Positions 13,649-23,511 of a stretch of DNA of 64,000 nt are shown piece after piece. The DNA lies in assembly GCF_902500215.1 (NCBI RefSeq), contig NZ_CABVOU010000015.1, positions 62,001-126,000 on the forward strand. The letters run 5' to 3'. Under the pieces are notes generated by a model. It did not search any database and was not told the origin of the DNA. It was given only the letters and a program-made list of their open reading frames with translations. The DNA is from Halomonas lysinitropha. Lineage in GTDB: Bacteria; Pseudomonadota; Gammaproteobacteria; Pseudomonadales; Halomonadaceae. A program made the position numbers and the translations under genes. The stretch's first letter is position 1; each line of letters starts with the position of its first letter.

Positions 13649-14256
13649 CACTGTCCCTGCCCGTGGTTCATCGCCGCCACCAGCGCATGCAGGGCTCGCC
13701 CCCGATGGCTGAGGCGATTCTTCTGCTCGGCAGAAAGCTCGGCGGCACTCGCCTCCTGCTCGGGGAGCCAGAACAGTGGATCATAGCCGAAGCCCCCCTC
13801 ACCGCGAGGCGACTGCAGGATCTCGCCTTCCCAGCTGCGCTGAACGATCAACGGCACCGGGTCCTCGGCATGACGCAGCAACACCAGCACGCACCAGTAG
13901 CGAGCCCGGCGGCTGCCCTCCGGCACCTCGGCCAGGGAGGCCAGAAGCCGAGCGTTGTTGCGCGCATCGCTCTTCGGCTCGCCGGCATAGCGCGCGGAAT
14001 AGATGCCAGGCGCCCCGTTCAGGACATCGACCTCCAGGCCGGAATCATCGGCCAGTGCCGGCAGCCCGCTCAGGCGACTGGCTTCCCGAGCCTTGAGCAG
14101 GGCGTTCTCGACGAAGGTCAGGCCGGTCTCCTCGACGTCGGCGACCCCGAAGTCGGCCTGGGGCCTCACATCGTAGCCCAGCGGGGCAAGCAGCTGGTGG
14201 AACTCTCTCCGTTTGCCGCTATTGCCGCTGGCCAGGACCAGCAAGGCTGAGGTCAT
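13648..14256 (-). CDS. rdgB: dITP/XTP pyrophosphatase RdgB
   Basis: Ham1/RdgB family nucleotide-pool cleaner that hydrolyses dITP, ITP and XTP to monophosphates. The 202-residue product has the N-terminal signature LASGNSGKRREF and the catalytic segment ADDSGLEVD. GGAG lies eight bases before the start. Overlaps hemW, a pairing common in gamma-proteobacteria. Confidence 0.95.
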   Translation of the reverse strand: MTSALLVLASGNSGKRREFHQLLAPLGYDVRPQADFGVADVEETGLTFVENALLKAREASRLSGLPALADDSGLEVDVLNGAPGIYSARYAGEPKSDARNNARLLASLAEVPEGSRRARYWCVLVLLRHAEDPVPLIVQRSWEGEILQSPRGEGGFGYDPLFWLPEQEASAAELSAEQKNRLSHRGRALHALVAAMNHGQGQ

Positions 14257-14374
14257 GATCGGTTCTCCGGACGGTAAGACGATGAAATGCGAATCAACCG
14301 TTAACAGATAGAAGGTTTCTCATTCTGAATCAGGAGACGTCGCACATAGAACAGAATTCCTTGTGAAAGCCTCC

Positions 14375-15616
14375 TCAAGTCAATCGGACGTGATCCTGAA
14401 TCAGACCCGCCAGGGTCTCTGCGGCCTTGTCCGCCGTGGTATCGAGATGCAGCAGGTGCAGGCGTTCCTCGTCGCCGAAGGGCTCAAGCTCGGCTTGCTG
14501 AGACGCCAATACGGCGAGGCTCTGCTCGATCGGCACGCCATGGCGCCGAGCACGCTTCTCGATGCGCCGGCGCAGGGTGGCTTGATCGGCCTCGAAGCTG
14601 ACCAGCAGCACGGGTAACCCCCTCGCCTCGGCCTGCTGGCGCAGCAGGTCGCGTTGCTCGCGCTTGAGGAAGGTGCCGTCGACACAGGTCGTGAACCCTG
14701 CTTCCAGCAGTGTGCCGGCACATTCGGCCAGTCGGTAGTAGGTCCGCTCGGTGGCCTCCGTAGTAAACATGTCCACAGCCGGTCGTGATGCCACCGCCTG
14801 TGGATCAATGCCGTGCAGCCGCCGCTCCACATCCGAACAGAGGCGCACGGCCCCCAGGCGACCGACCAGCGTCCGGGTGAAGCGGCTCTTGCCACTTCCC
14901 GATACGCCGATACCGATGATCAGCGGGGGGAAACGGAACTCGGCATAGGCCTCGGCCAGGTCCAGGTAACCACGACATTCCCGCATGGTCTCGGCAAGCA
15001 GGGCAGGGCGTTCGCCATCCTCACCGGCCGCCGGATGACGCTGCAGGGCGCGTCGTGCTCCCGCCAGGGCCTCGACGACACGAAAGATGGAGAGCAGGCG
15101 AGCCAGGTCGTAGTCCCCGGACTGGCGTAGGTAGCCATCGAGGGCCTGGCAAGCCAGTCCGCTCTCGCCGTGGGACGCCAGCCCTACCAGCAGCGCGGCC
15201 AGGTCGCTGCCCGGATCGACGTGATCATCGATTCCAGGCCCATGGATGTCACGACCGATGGCGTTGGCCAACAGCACCCTACCGTTGTCACAGAGCCGAG
15301 TGTCCGGATTCGCGGCGGCCCAGCTGGATGCCAGCAGGCGCTCCCGACGTGCCAGGAAAACCGGCATCAGACGTTCGATATCCTGCTCGAACCAACGGCG
15401 GAGAGAGGCCAGACGCTGGCGATCCTCCTCGCCGGGGAGCAACGGCTCGATGGCCGCCACTTCTCCTTCGAACCGCTTCCTGAAGGTCACCAGCCCGGCA
15501 TTGGAGGGACAAACCTCGCCGAGCGAGTGCCGATGGAAAGCCACCAGCCGATTGACCAGCTCCTCCAGCTGCAGCGTCTCCTCAGGGGCCGCATGTTCGC
15601 CATGTGTATGGCTCAT
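14375..15616 (-). CDS. kinase-like P-loop ATPase with degenerate APH region
   Basis: 413 residues in two parts. The C-terminal half has Walker A GVSGSGKS and the segment VDGTFLKREQRD, typical of the gluconate-kinase-like P-loop domain of COG0645/COG2187 proteins. The N-terminal half resembles the C-lobe of an aminoglycoside-phosphotransferase-like kinase (SDLAALLVGL, GDYDLARLLSIFRVVEAL). It lacks the N-lobe, and the expected HGDLHxGN catalytic loop is replaced by LCDNGRVLLAN. It may be an inactive kinase fused to an active nucleotide-binding domain. Substrate unknown. Start chosen from GGGAG eight bases upstream. Lies 31 bases after hemL. Confidence 0.75.
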   Translation of the reverse strand: MSHTHGEHAAPEETLQLEELVNRLVAFHRHSLGEVCPSNAGLVTFRKRFEGEVAAIEPLLPGEEDRQRLASLRRWFEQDIERLMPVFLARRERLLASSWAAANPDTRLCDNGRVLLANAIGRDIHGPGIDDHVDPGSDLAALLVGLASHGESGLACQALDGYLRQSGDYDLARLLSIFRVVEALAGARRALQRHPAAGEDGERPALLAETMRECRGYLDLAEAYAEFRFPPLIIGIGVSGSGKSRFTRTLVGRLGAVRLCSDVERRLHGIDPQAVASRPAVDMFTTEATERTYYRLAECAGTLLEAGFTTCVDGTFLKREQRDLLRQQAEARGLPVLLVSFEADQATLRRRIEKRARRHGVPIEQSLAVLASQQAELEPFGDEERLHLLHLDTTADKAAETLAGLIQDHVRLT

Positions 15617-15647
15617 CAAGGTGTCTCCCAGTATGGAGAGTGGAGTC

Positions 15648-16937
15648 TCAGGCCTGCTGCATCGACGCGAATGCCTTCTCGGCACCATTCAGCGTCATCT
15701 GGATATCCTCAGGCGCATGAGCACTGGACATGAAGCCGGCCTCGAAGGCAGATGGCGCCAGGTAGACCCCCTGGTCGAGCATCAAGGAGAAGAAACGGCG
15801 GAAGGCATCGGCGTCACAGGCAGTGGTCTGGGCGAAGTTATCGACTCGGCTCTGGCCGGTGAAGAAGACCCCGAACATGCCGCCGGCACGTTGGGTGATC
15901 ATGTCGATGCCTGCGGCATCGGCCCTCTCCTGGAGACCGTTGCAAAGGGTTTCGACCCGCTGCGCCAGGGCATCATGGAAACCCGGCTGACGAAGCTTCC
16001 CGAGCAGAGTGATGCCGGCTGCCATGGCCAGCGGATTGCCGGCGAGGGTACCAGCCTGATAGACAGGACCGAGCGGCGAGATCTGCTCCATGATCTCGCG
16101 ACGACCGCCGAAGGCGCCCACCGGCATGCCGCCGCCGACGATCTTGCCCAGACAGGTGAGATCCGGCTCGATGCCATAGTGAGCCTGAGCCCCTCCCATC
16201 GCCACACGGAAACCGGTCATCACCTCGTCGAAGATCAGCACGCTGCCATACTGATCGCAGACACGGCGCAGGGTCTCAAGAAAGTCTGGCTGCGGCGGGA
16301 TGCAGTTCATGTTGCCGGCCACCGGCTCGACGATGATGCAAGCCACCTCGTTGCCGATCTCCTCGAAGCACTGCTCCACGGCATCGGGATCGTTGAAGGA
16401 GAGGGTCACGGTGTGCTCGGCCAGGGAGGCCGGCACCCCGGGGGAACTGGGCTCACCGTGAGTGAGGGCTCCCGAGCCGGCCTTGACCAGCAGCGAGTCG
16501 GAGTGGCCATGATAGTTGCCCTCGAACTTGACGATCTTGTCGCGGCCGGTATAGCCCCGCGCCAGGCGGATCGCCGACATGGTGGCCTCGGTGCCGGAAT
16601 TGACCATGCGCACCATCTCGATGCTGGGGATCATCTCGCAGATCAGGTCGGCCATGGTGGTCTCGATGGCCGTGGGGGTACCGAAGGAGAGGCCGTGATC
16701 GAGCCGCTCGCGTACCGCTTCCAGCACCTCGGGATCGGCATGACCGGTGATCATGGGCCCCCAGGAACCGACATAATCGATATAGCGCTTGCCTTCCACA
16801 TCGAAGAGATAGGCCCCTCGGGCACGCTCCATGAACACCGGAGGACGGTCCATCCCCTTGAAGGCGCGAACCGGCGAGTTGACCCCGCCAGGAATGTGGC
16901 GGCAGGCCTGCTCGAAGAGCTGTGCGGATGTGGTCAT
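15648..16937 (-). CDS. hemL: glutamate-1-semialdehyde 2,1-aminomutase
   Basis: PLP enzyme converting glutamate-1-semialdehyde to 5-aminolevulinate, the last step of the C5 route to tetrapyrroles. The 429-residue product has the PLP lysine at 265 in [15 protein letters not shown], the PLP-binding segment NSGTEATM (113-120) and FDEVMTGFR. Start at 16937 with AGAGG upstream. It lies near hemJ, a later haem-pathway gene. Confidence 0.97.
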   Translation of the reverse strand: MTTSAQLFEQACRHIPGGVNSPVRAFKGMDRPPVFMERARGAYLFDVEGKRYIDYVGSWGPMITGHADPEVLEAVRERLDHGLSFGTPTAIETTMADLICEMIPSIEMVRMVNSGTEATMSAIRLARGYTGRDKIVKFEGNYHGHSDSLLVKAGSGALTHGEPSSPGVPASLAEHTVTLSFNDPDAVEQCFEEIGNEVACIIVEPVAGNMNCIPPQPDFLETLRRVCDQYGSVLIFDEVMTGFRVAMGGAQAHYGIEPDLTCLGKIVGGGMPVGAFGGRREIMEQISPLGPVYQAGTLAGNPLAMAAGITLLGKLRQPGFHDALAQRVETLCNGLQERADAAGIDMITQRAGGMFGVFFTGQSRVDNFAQTTACDADAFRRFFSLMLDQGVYLAPSAFEAGFMSSAHAPEDIQMTLNGAEKAFASMQQA

Positions 16938-17113
16938 ATCAACCTCTTGCCCTGTAGATACATGCCCGACCGGGCGGGCTTGTGGATAGTTCCTGGATAA
17001 CCTCGTGATAGCCGGTGAACCGACGGTGAAACGCGTCGAATGACACCTGCCTGCTGCTCTGCTCGAATCGCCCCATTCTCGTCTGCCGGGGAGTCGATGA
17101 CCAGCCCGTCGCA

Positions 17114-17974
17114 TTATTCCGGCGGGGTGGCAGCATTGATGGTGAGGAAAGAGGGAGTGGCCGGCAACTGCCAGAGACGCCGTGGGAGCCACTGGGCATG
17201 TCCCGGTTGCCAGCCGCGAGCCAGCGCCTGCCAGGTAAAGGTCTGCGCCTGCTCACAGGCCGTGACCAGTGACTCGCCCGCCGCCAGACGCGCCGCCAGC
17301 GCGCTCGCCAGGGTACAGCCGGAACCGTGGAAGCTTCCCGCGAGACGCGGCCAGGTCCACTGTCGGCTGACGTCAGGTGCGTGCAGGGTATGTTCCACCC
17401 GATCCGCGGGCACTCGACCCGCGGGGTGGTCGGTGCCGGTAACCAGCAGCGACTGGCAGCCGAGAGACATCAGCCTGACGGCCCGCTCGGTGTCATCGCC
17501 GAACTCGGCACCGGCCAGCCGAGCCAGTTCCTGTCGATTGGGGGTCAGGATATCCACAAGCGGCAGCAAGTCGCGACGCATGGCATCGATAAGCTCAGCT
17601 GTGGACAGATCACTCCCGCCCCCGGCCCGGAGCACCGGATCCATCACCACCGGCACCCCCGGTCGACGCCGCAGGATACCCACCACCGCATCCAGCAAGA
17701 CGCCATCCGGTATCAGGCCGATCTTGATCGCGGCGATCTCGAATTCATCCAGGGCCGCCACCATGGCAACCAGGTCATCGGCTGGCACGGGCCTCACGGT
17801 GCTCACGTCCCGGCAGTTCTGTACCGTCAGCGCCGTGGGCACGGTCAACGCCCAGCCTCCGCAGGCAGCCACCGCCTCGCTGTCGGCGACCAGGCCGGCA
17901 CCACCAGTGGGATCGTGGCCGGCCAGCACCAGCACCGTCGGCAAATGGGGCATCAGTTCATGGGTTTCGGCCAT
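17114..17974 (-). CDS. thiD: hydroxymethylpyrimidine (phosphate) kinase
   Basis: Ribokinase-fold enzyme that phosphorylates HMP and HMP-P for thiamine synthesis. 286 residues. It shows [14 protein letters not shown] near the N-terminus, MDPVL in the middle, LTPN, and the anion-hole motif [12 protein letters not shown] near the C-terminus. The ATG overlaps the hemJ stop (TGATG), so translation is coupled. The C-terminal tail of about 30 residues is not conserved. No other thiamine gene is nearby. Confidence 0.9.
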   Translation of the reverse strand: MAETHELMPHLPTVLVLAGHDPTGGAGLVADSEAVAACGGWALTVPTALTVQNCRDVSTVRPVPADDLVAMVAALDEFEIAAIKIGLIPDGVLLDAVVGILRRRPGVPVVMDPVLRAGGGSDLSTAELIDAMRRDLLPLVDILTPNRQELARLAGAEFGDDTERAVRLMSLGCQSLLVTGTDHPAGRVPADRVEHTLHAPDVSRQWTWPRLAGSFHGSGCTLASALAARLAAGESLVTACEQAQTFTWQALARGWQPGHAQWLPRRLWQLPATPSFLTINAATPPE

Positions 17975-18405
17975 CAGAAGGGCTTCAACACGGCCAGGAA
18001 GATGATCAGCAGCAGGGCGATGACCGGCAGCTCGTTGAACCAACGGAAAAACACATGCCCGCGTCGACAGCGCAACTCGGCGAACTGCTTCAGGTAGATC
18101 AGGCAGACGTGATGATAGCCCACCAGCAGCGCCACCAGCAGCAGCTTGGCATGGATCCAGCCCTGGGCGAGCCAGGCGGGATTGAGGACCAGCAGGGCGC
18201 CCCCGAACAGCAGCACGGCGATCATCGAGGGGGTCATGATGCCGCGGTAGAGCTTGCGCTCCATCACCAGGAAATGATCGATGGCCTGCTGCTCGCCCCT
18301 GTCCCGCGCCATGGCGTGATAGACGTAAAGGCGCGGCAGATAGAACAGGGCGGCAAACCAGGTCACCATGGCCGCGAGGTGCAAGGCCTTCATCCACAGA
18401 TACAT
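17974..18405 (-). CDS. hemJ: protoporphyrinogen oxidase HemJ
   Basis: Membrane protein of the HemJ/UPF0093 family, which oxidises protoporphyrinogen IX in bacteria without HemG or HemY. The 143-residue product has about four membrane helices. The family pattern is complete: N-terminal KALHLAAMVTWFAALFYLPRL with the key His9, then MERKLYRGIMTPSM, and a Lys in HAKLLLVALLVGYHH. GAGGAG precedes the start. Nine bases downstream of clcA and overlapping thiD, so part of one operon. Confidence 0.88.
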   Translation of the reverse strand: MYLWMKALHLAAMVTWFAALFYLPRLYVYHAMARDRGEQQAIDHFLVMERKLYRGIMTPSMIAVLLFGGALLVLNPAWLAQGWIHAKLLLVALLVGYHHVCLIYLKQFAELRCRRGHVFFRWFNELPVIALLLIIFLAVLKPF

Positions 18406-18414
18406 GACGACTCC

Positions 18415-20187
18415 TCAGCCGTGGGTCGAATCGGAAAAGCGGTAATAGCGCTCGATGGCATCTCGGGTGATGATACCCGAAATCCGTTTCTTCTTCGGCC
18501 GGTGACCGTGCTCCACGTAGAGAGCATCCAGCGCCTTGTCGTTGAGTCTCTCGAACGCTTCGGAGAGCGTTGCCTGCAGGTGGATCGGTGCCATGTCCAG
18601 GCGCTGGCCGGGGATTTCCAGCAGATCCAGCAAGACGCTATCGTTGTCCGATCCGGGCTGGTCGTGCTCCAGCAGCCAGCGGGCCAGGTCAGCTGCCTTG
18701 AGCGCCAGAGTCGGCTTGTCGTCCGTGGAACGCTCGATCAGCACCCAGACAGGATTGGAGTCGAGCAGGGCGCTGGCCTGATCACGGGTCACCATGCGCG
18801 AGGTGCGCACCAGGCGACGCTCCATCACCGCCGGGACCGATACCCGCGACAGCGCCTGCATCAGGGGCTGCTGGAGCGGATGCTGTCCCGAACGGGTCTG
18901 GGTAAGGAAGAACCCCTGACTGCGTCCCAGCTGCCGCGCCGTGAGGCTGGCCACCACCACCGCCAGCATTCCCGGCATGATGATGCCGGGAGTATGAGTG
19001 AGCTCGAGAAGGGCCATCAGGGCCGCCAGGGGAGCCTGCAGCACGGCACCCATCATCGCTGCCATGCCCAGCAAGGCATAGACCTCGGGTTCCGAGGCCC
19101 CTACCGGCAACAGGGTCTGGCCTGCCAGCCCGCACAGGGCACCGGCCGCCCCACCGACCACCAGGATGGGGCCGATGACGCTGACCGGGATGCCGCATGC
19201 CACGCTGAAGGCAGTCAGCAACAGCTTCCCGATCGCCACCACCAGCAGAACATCCACCGCGGCAGTGCCACCCAGCGCCAGCTGCAGGGTGTCGTAGCCC
19301 ATTCCCTGCACTTCGGGGTACCACCAGGCCACGCCAGCTACCGCCAGCGCCGCCAGGGCGAAGCGCAACGCCATCGGGAGCCGCTGAAGCCGCTCGTGCC
19401 CTCTGGACACTCGCACGAACAGTGCCGCCAGCAGGCCGATCAGCAGGGCACTGGCCAGGATCCAGGGAATATCCAGCAAGGACTTCAGATGCAGGTCGGG
19501 AATGCCGATGGCGGGTTCGGTACCATAGACCAATTGGGCCACTACGGCGCCCATGGATGAGGCCAGGATCACTGGCATGAAGCCGACGATGGTGTACTCC
19601 ATCATCACCACTTCCATGGCGAAGATGACGCCGGCGATGGGCGTGTTGAACGAGGCCGAAATGCCCGCCGCCGTTCCGCAAGCCACCAGCACCCTCAGGC
19701 TGTTATGGGGCAACCTCAAGTATTGACCCAGGCCGGAAGAGGCAGCCGCCCCCAGGTGAATGGCCGGTCCCTCACGGCCGGCAGAGAGGCCACCGATCAC
19801 CGACACTACGCCAACCCACCATTGGGTCAGCCAGTTGCGCAGTGGAAAACGCCCCTGATGATAGGTCAGTCGGTCGATCACGTGGATCACGCCGATACGA
19901 CGCCCCCTGGCAGGCTGGTGGTACAGCCACACACCGATCAGGGCCGCCGCGATCAGAGGCATCAGCACGCGCAGGGTCGAAGGCAGCGCCTCGAAGGCCT
20001 CGGGATCGCCGTCGGGAAACAGCAGCAGGCCACCCAGTGACAGCAGCAGGCGGAACACCACCATCAGCCCACCTGTCACGAGACCCGATAGCACGCCCAG
20101 CACACAGAGTTGGGGCAGGGCATCGACATTGGCCAACTGGCGACGAAAGCCTTCCAGGCTGAAGTCGGGTAGCGAGAGACGCGGCAC
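18415..20187 (-). CDS. ClC-type chloride channel/antiporter with CBS domains
   Basis: 590-residue membrane protein of the ClC family: a roughly 11-helix transport core (about 25-420) and two C-terminal CBS domains (about 450-585). The gating glutamate is present at Glu139 in GREGP, and the internal proton-transfer glutamate at Glu192 in NTPIAGVIFAME, which favours H+/Cl- exchange. The usual serine-bearing GSGIP motif is not seen; the matching region reads RRIGVIHVIDR. Transport in a halophile would fit chloride handling, but this is inference. Confidence 0.88.
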   Translation of the reverse strand: MPRLSLPDFSLEGFRRQLANVDALPQLCVLGVLSGLVTGGLMVVFRLLLSLGGLLLFPDGDPEAFEALPSTLRVLMPLIAAALIGVWLYHQPARGRRIGVIHVIDRLTYHQGRFPLRNWLTQWWVGVVSVIGGLSAGREGPAIHLGAAASSGLGQYLRLPHNSLRVLVACGTAAGISASFNTPIAGVIFAMEVVMMEYTIVGFMPVILASSMGAVVAQLVYGTEPAIGIPDLHLKSLLDIPWILASALLIGLLAALFVRVSRGHERLQRLPMALRFALAALAVAGVAWWYPEVQGMGYDTLQLALGGTAAVDVLLVVAIGKLLLTAFSVACGIPVSVIGPILVVGGAAGALCGLAGQTLLPVGASEPEVYALLGMAAMMGAVLQAPLAALMALLELTHTPGIIMPGMLAVVVASLTARQLGRSQGFFLTQTRSGQHPLQQPLMQALSRVSVPAVMERRLVRTSRMVTRDQASALLDSNPVWVLIERSTDDKPTLALKAADLARWLLEHDQPGSDNDSVLLDLLEIPGQRLDMAPIHLQATLSEAFERLNDKALDALYVEHGHRPKKKRISGIITRDAIERYYRFSDSTHG

Positions 20188-20316
20188 GGCGACGCTCCTG
20201 TTCGGCCTTGCTGGGGAAGACCCGCCAGACTGGGCCTGGGTAGGTCGCGTTTCTCTTGTGTATCATATCCGCAGCCATAGGTCCCAGCGTCACGTCACCA
20301 ACCCCAGGAGGCCATC

Positions 20317-21351
20317 ATGATCAAGGTCGGAATCGTCGGCGGCACCGGTTACACCGGCGTCGAACTGCTCAGGCTTCTGGCCTGTCATCCCCATGTGGCA
20401 GTGGACGTCATCACTTCACGCTCCGAGGCCGGCACCTACGTCAGCGAGCTCTACCCCAACCTGCGCGGTCACTATGACGACCTGGCCTTCAGCGAGCCCG
20501 ATGCCGAACAGCTGGCAAGCTGCGATGCCGTCTTCTTTGCTACCCCCCATGGCGTTGCTCATGCCCTGGCCGGTGAGTTGCTCGAGAGAGGGACCCGCGT
20601 CATTGACCTCTCGGCCGACTTCCGGCTGCGCGACAGCGACGAATGGTCTCACTGGTACGGCGAGCCTCATGGCGCCCCCGAGCTGCTGGATCAGGCGGTC
20701 TATGGCCTGCCCGAGGTCAACCGTGAGCGCATCCGTCAGGCACGGCTGGTCGCCGTCCCCGGCTGCTATCCCACCGCCGTGCAACTCGGACTGCTGCCGC
20801 TGCTGGAGGCGGGACTGATCGATGCCGACCGGATCATCGCCGACTGCAAATCCGGCGTCACCGGCGCCGGCCGCGGGGCCAAGGTACCCTCCCTGCTGGC
20901 CGAAGCCAGCGAATCCATGAAGGCCTATGGCGCTTCGGGCCACCGTCACCTGCCGGAAATTCGTCAGGGGCTGGCCGATGCCGCTGGTCGCCCTGTCGGC
21001 CTGACCTTCGTGCCTCACCTGACACCGATGATCCGCGGTATCCACGCCACCCTCTACGGCCGCCTGACCACTGAACCGGATGATCTCCAGGCACTCTTCG
21101 AGCGGCGCTTCGCCAACGAACCCTTCGTTGACGTGATGCCGCCCGGCAGCCATCCCGAGACGCGCAGTGTAAAAGGCGCCAACCTCTGCCGCCTGGCGAT
21201 CCATCGTCCCGGCGACGGTGACACCGTGGTGGTGCTCTCGGTGATCGATAATCTCGTCAAGGGGGCCTCCGGTCAGGCCGTGCACAACCTCAACCTGATG
21301 CTTGGCCTCGATGAACTGGCCGGCCTGGATGCCCCAGCCATCATGCCCTGA
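20317..21351 (+). CDS. argC: N-acetyl-gamma-glutamyl-phosphate reductase
   Basis: NADPH-dependent third enzyme of arginine biosynthesis. 344 residues with the Rossmann motif [10 protein letters not shown] at the N-terminus and the catalytic cysteine at 150 in VPGCYPTA. An AGGAG stretch precedes the ATG. Divergent from clcA across 129 bases, and followed by erpA, a pairing known from related genomes. Confidence 0.97.
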   Translation: MIKVGIVGGTGYTGVELLRLLACHPHVAVDVITSRSEAGTYVSELYPNLRGHYDDLAFSEPDAEQLASCDAVFFATPHGVAHALAGELLERGTRVIDLSADFRLRDSDEWSHWYGEPHGAPELLDQAVYGLPEVNRERIRQARLVAVPGCYPTAVQLGLLPLLEAGLIDADRIIADCKSGVTGAGRGAKVPSLLAEASESMKAYGASGHRHLPEIRQGLADAAGRPVGLTFVPHLTPMIRGIHATLYGRLTTEPDDLQALFERRFANEPFVDVMPPGSHPETRSVKGANLCRLAIHRPGDGDTVVVLSVIDNLVKGASGQAVHNLNLMLGLDELAGLDAPAIMP

Positions 21352-21409
21352 TGGCACGACTCACATCCCAACACCAAAGGTCGCCGGGAGATGGTCGCTC
21401 CCGACAAAG

Positions 21410-21443
21410 TTGACCCTTTTGCTGGGGATTGTGGATAATCCCC
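21410..21443 (+). promoter_or_regulatory. erpA promoter with overlapping palindrome
   Basis: -35 TTGACC (21410-21415), an 18-base spacer and -10 GATAAT (21434-21439). A palindrome GGGGATT-N6-AATCCCC (21424-21443) lies over the -10 element and could be a repressor operator. The embedded TGTGGATAA also matches a DnaA box, probably by chance. Confidence 0.6.
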
Positions 21444-21480
21444 TCTCGCAAGACATTCATCGACCCAGGGGAGGTCACCC

Positions 21481-21834
21481 ATGAGTGGTGCCGCATCCTT
21501 CGTTCCCACCCCCTTGATGCTCTCGGATGGGGCCCGTGCCCGTCTCACAGCGCTCATCGAGGAACAGGACAACCCCCGGCTCAAGCTGCGGGTCTACGTC
21601 ACCGGTGGAGGCTGTTCGGGCTTCCAGTACGGTTTTGACTTCGCCGAGGAGATCGCCGACGACGACACCCTCGTCGAGTTCGGAGAGGTGGCCCTGGTGG
21701 TCGACCCCCTCTCCTACCAGTACCTGGTCGGCTCTACCGTCGACTACGAGGAGGGGCTTGCCGGTGCCCGCTTCCTGGTCCAGAACCCCAACGCTACCAC
21801 CACCTGCGGCTGCGGTGCCTCCTTCATGGTCTGA
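21481..21834 (+). CDS. erpA: iron-sulphur cluster insertion protein ErpA
   Basis: A-type carrier that delivers Fe-S clusters to apoproteins. The 117-residue product has the three cluster cysteines Cys45 (GGGCSGFQY), Cys109 and Cys111 (TTCGCG). Length and spacing match ErpA rather than IscA. GGGGAGG precedes the start. Confidence 0.95.
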   Translation: MSGAASFVPTPLMLSDGARARLTALIEEQDNPRLKLRVYVTGGGCSGFQYGFDFAEEIADDDTLVEFGEVALVVDPLSYQYLVGSTVDYEEGLAGARFLVQNPNATTTCGCGASFMV

Positions 21835-21950
21835 CCACCAGCGTTGGCTCAAAGGCAACAGAACGCTTTTCCTTCCACTTGACGCTTCCCCGGGAACTCG
21901 CCATGGTTTAGGGCGTACTCCACAAACAACTTCTATCCATGGGGACTCGT

Positions 21951-22718
21951 ATGAAACGTCAACTGAAAACCGCCACCCTGGCCGCCAGTGTCGCGTTCGG
22001 GCTGGGACTCACCAGTGCAGCCATCGCCGATGATCATGTTCTCGAGGTCGTCACCGACCCGAGCTTCGTTCCCTTCGAGATGATGGACCAGGAGACCGGC
22101 GAGATGGTCGGCTTCGACATGGACATCATCAGTGAACTGGCAGAACGTGCCGGTTTCGAATACAACCTGCGCACCATGGACTTCAACGGCATCATCCCTG
22201 CCGTGCAGACCGGCAACGTCGACATCGCCATCGCCGGCATCACCATTACCGAGGAGCGTGAGGAGATCGTCGACTTCTCCGACCCCTACTACGACAGCGG
22301 TCTACGGATCCTGGTGAGCGCCAGCGATGACAGCGTCCAGGAACTGGATGACCTCGAAGGCAAGAAGATCGGTACCAAGATCGGCTCCACCAGCTATGAC
22401 TTCCTGGAGGAGAACCTGGGTGACGAGGCCGACATCACCCCCTATCCGGGCAGCAGTGACATGTACATGGCTCTGCTAGGCGGCAGCGTCGACGCTGTAT
22501 TCTATGATGCCCCCAATGTCGGCTACTTTGCCCAGAGCCGTGGCGAGGGCCGGGTCAAGGTCGTGGGAGATCTCTACGAAGGCCAGCAGTACGGCATCGC
22601 CTTCGTGCAAGGCAGCGAATGGGTCGAGCCAGTCAACGAGGCCCTGGCGGAAATGCGTGAAGACGGCACTTACGACGAGATCCACGCCAAGTGGTTCGGT
22701 AGCGCAAGCGACGAATGA
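21951..22718 (+). CDS. polar amino-acid ABC transporter, substrate-binding protein
   Basis: Periplasmic binding protein of the GlnH/ArtJ class (SBP family 3). 255 residues with a Sec signal peptide ([17 protein letters not shown], cleavage after AIA at about 25-27), then the family pattern FVPFEM...[19 protein letters not shown] and the domain hinge. Strongly acidic mature protein, suited to a saline periplasm. The ATG at 21951 has GGGG six bases upstream; the ATG at 21939 has none. Specificity (glutamine, glutamate or another amino acid) cannot be set from sequence alone. Confidence 0.9.
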   Translation: MKRQLKTATLAASVAFGLGLTSAAIADDHVLEVVTDPSFVPFEMMDQETGEMVGFDMDIISELAERAGFEYNLRTMDFNGIIPAVQTGNVDIAIAGITITEEREEIVDFSDPYYDSGLRILVSASDDSVQELDDLEGKKIGTKIGSTSYDFLEENLGDEADITPYPGSSDMYMALLGGSVDAVFYDAPNVGYFAQSRGEGRVKVVGDLYEGQQYGIAFVQGSEWVEPVNEALAEMREDGTYDEIHAKWFGSASDE

Positions 22719-22739
22719 CGGACGTCGCCTTTTGATCGC

Positions 22740-22764
22740 GGGGCCGGGCACTCGACCCGGCCCC
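22740..22764 (+). terminator. intercistronic hairpin after the binding-protein gene
   Basis: Perfect nine-base arms GGGGCCGGG/CCCGGCCCC around a seven-base loop. Located between the binding-protein and permease genes, where such hairpins commonly stabilise the upstream message and reduce read-through so that the binding protein is made in excess. Confidence 0.65.
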
Positions 22765-22827
22765 GTTGCGTTGCGCGACCGGCACGCTTCCCCTGTCGTC
22801 ACCCTTGCGTCTTGACGGAGAAACCTT

Positions 22828-23499
22828 GTGGACGTCACCTTCCAATTCGACTGGCAGGCGGCCTTTGCCTCCATTCCCCACCTGCTACCAGGGATTCCCT
22901 ATACGCTGCTGATCTCCTTCGTAGGACTGGCCATCGGCTTCATCATCGGCATCATCTTTGGTCTATTGCGGATCAGCCCCTTTGCCTGGCTGCGGATCCC
23001 CGCGATCACCTACATCGAAATCTTTCGTGGCACACCGGTACTGGTCCAGGTGCTTTTCATCTTCTACGGTCTGCCCCAGCTGCTGGGTGGACCGATCAAT
23101 GCACTGGTGGCCGGTATCGCCGCCATTGCGGTCAACTCGGGAGCGTACATCTCGGAGATTGTTCGCGGCGGAGTGCAGTCGATTGACCGTGGCCAGAAGG
23201 AGGCCGGTCTCTCACTGGGGCTCTCCCGACGCCAGACCTTCCGCTACATTATCTGGCCACAGGCCTTCCGGCGCATGATCCCATCACTTGGCAACCAGGG
23301 CATCATCAGCATCAAGGACACCTCACTGTTCTCGGTGATCGGTGTCGGTGAGCTGGTCCGTCAGGGCCAAGTCTACATCGCCACCACCTTCACGGCCCTG
23401 GAAGTCTATCTGATGGTCGCCATGCTCTATCTGGCGATTACGCTCTCCCTGTCGTTGGTGCTGCGCATCATCGAACGCAAGGGCCTGGCCGGACAATAA
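22828..23499 (+). CDS. polar amino-acid ABC transporter, permease
   Basis: GlnP/HisMQ-family inner-membrane permease. 223 residues with about five membrane helices and the cytoplasmic EAA loop (KEAGLSLGLSRRQTFRYIIWPQAFR, about 130-155) that contacts the ATPase. GTG start. A single permease subunit implies a homodimer. Confidence 0.92.
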   Translation: MDVTFQFDWQAAFASIPHLLPGIPYTLLISFVGLAIGFIIGIIFGLLRISPFAWLRIPAITYIEIFRGTPVLVQVLFIFYGLPQLLGGPINALVAGIAAIAVNSGAYISEIVRGGVQSIDRGQKEAGLSLGLSRRQTFRYIIWPQAFRRMIPSLGNQGIISIKDTSLFSVIGVGELVRQGQVYIATTFTALEVYLMVAMLYLAITLSLSLVLRIIERKGLAGQ

Positions 23500-23511
23500 G
23501 GAAAGCGCGAC

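Noticed and set aside
15246-17000. 584-codon open frame on the plus strand
   Set aside because: Antisense of hemL and the neighbouring kinase gene; no recognisable domain.
21430-21438. Isolated DnaA box upstream of erpA as a replication element
   Set aside because: It coincides with the -10 box and a palindrome, and has no neighbouring boxes.
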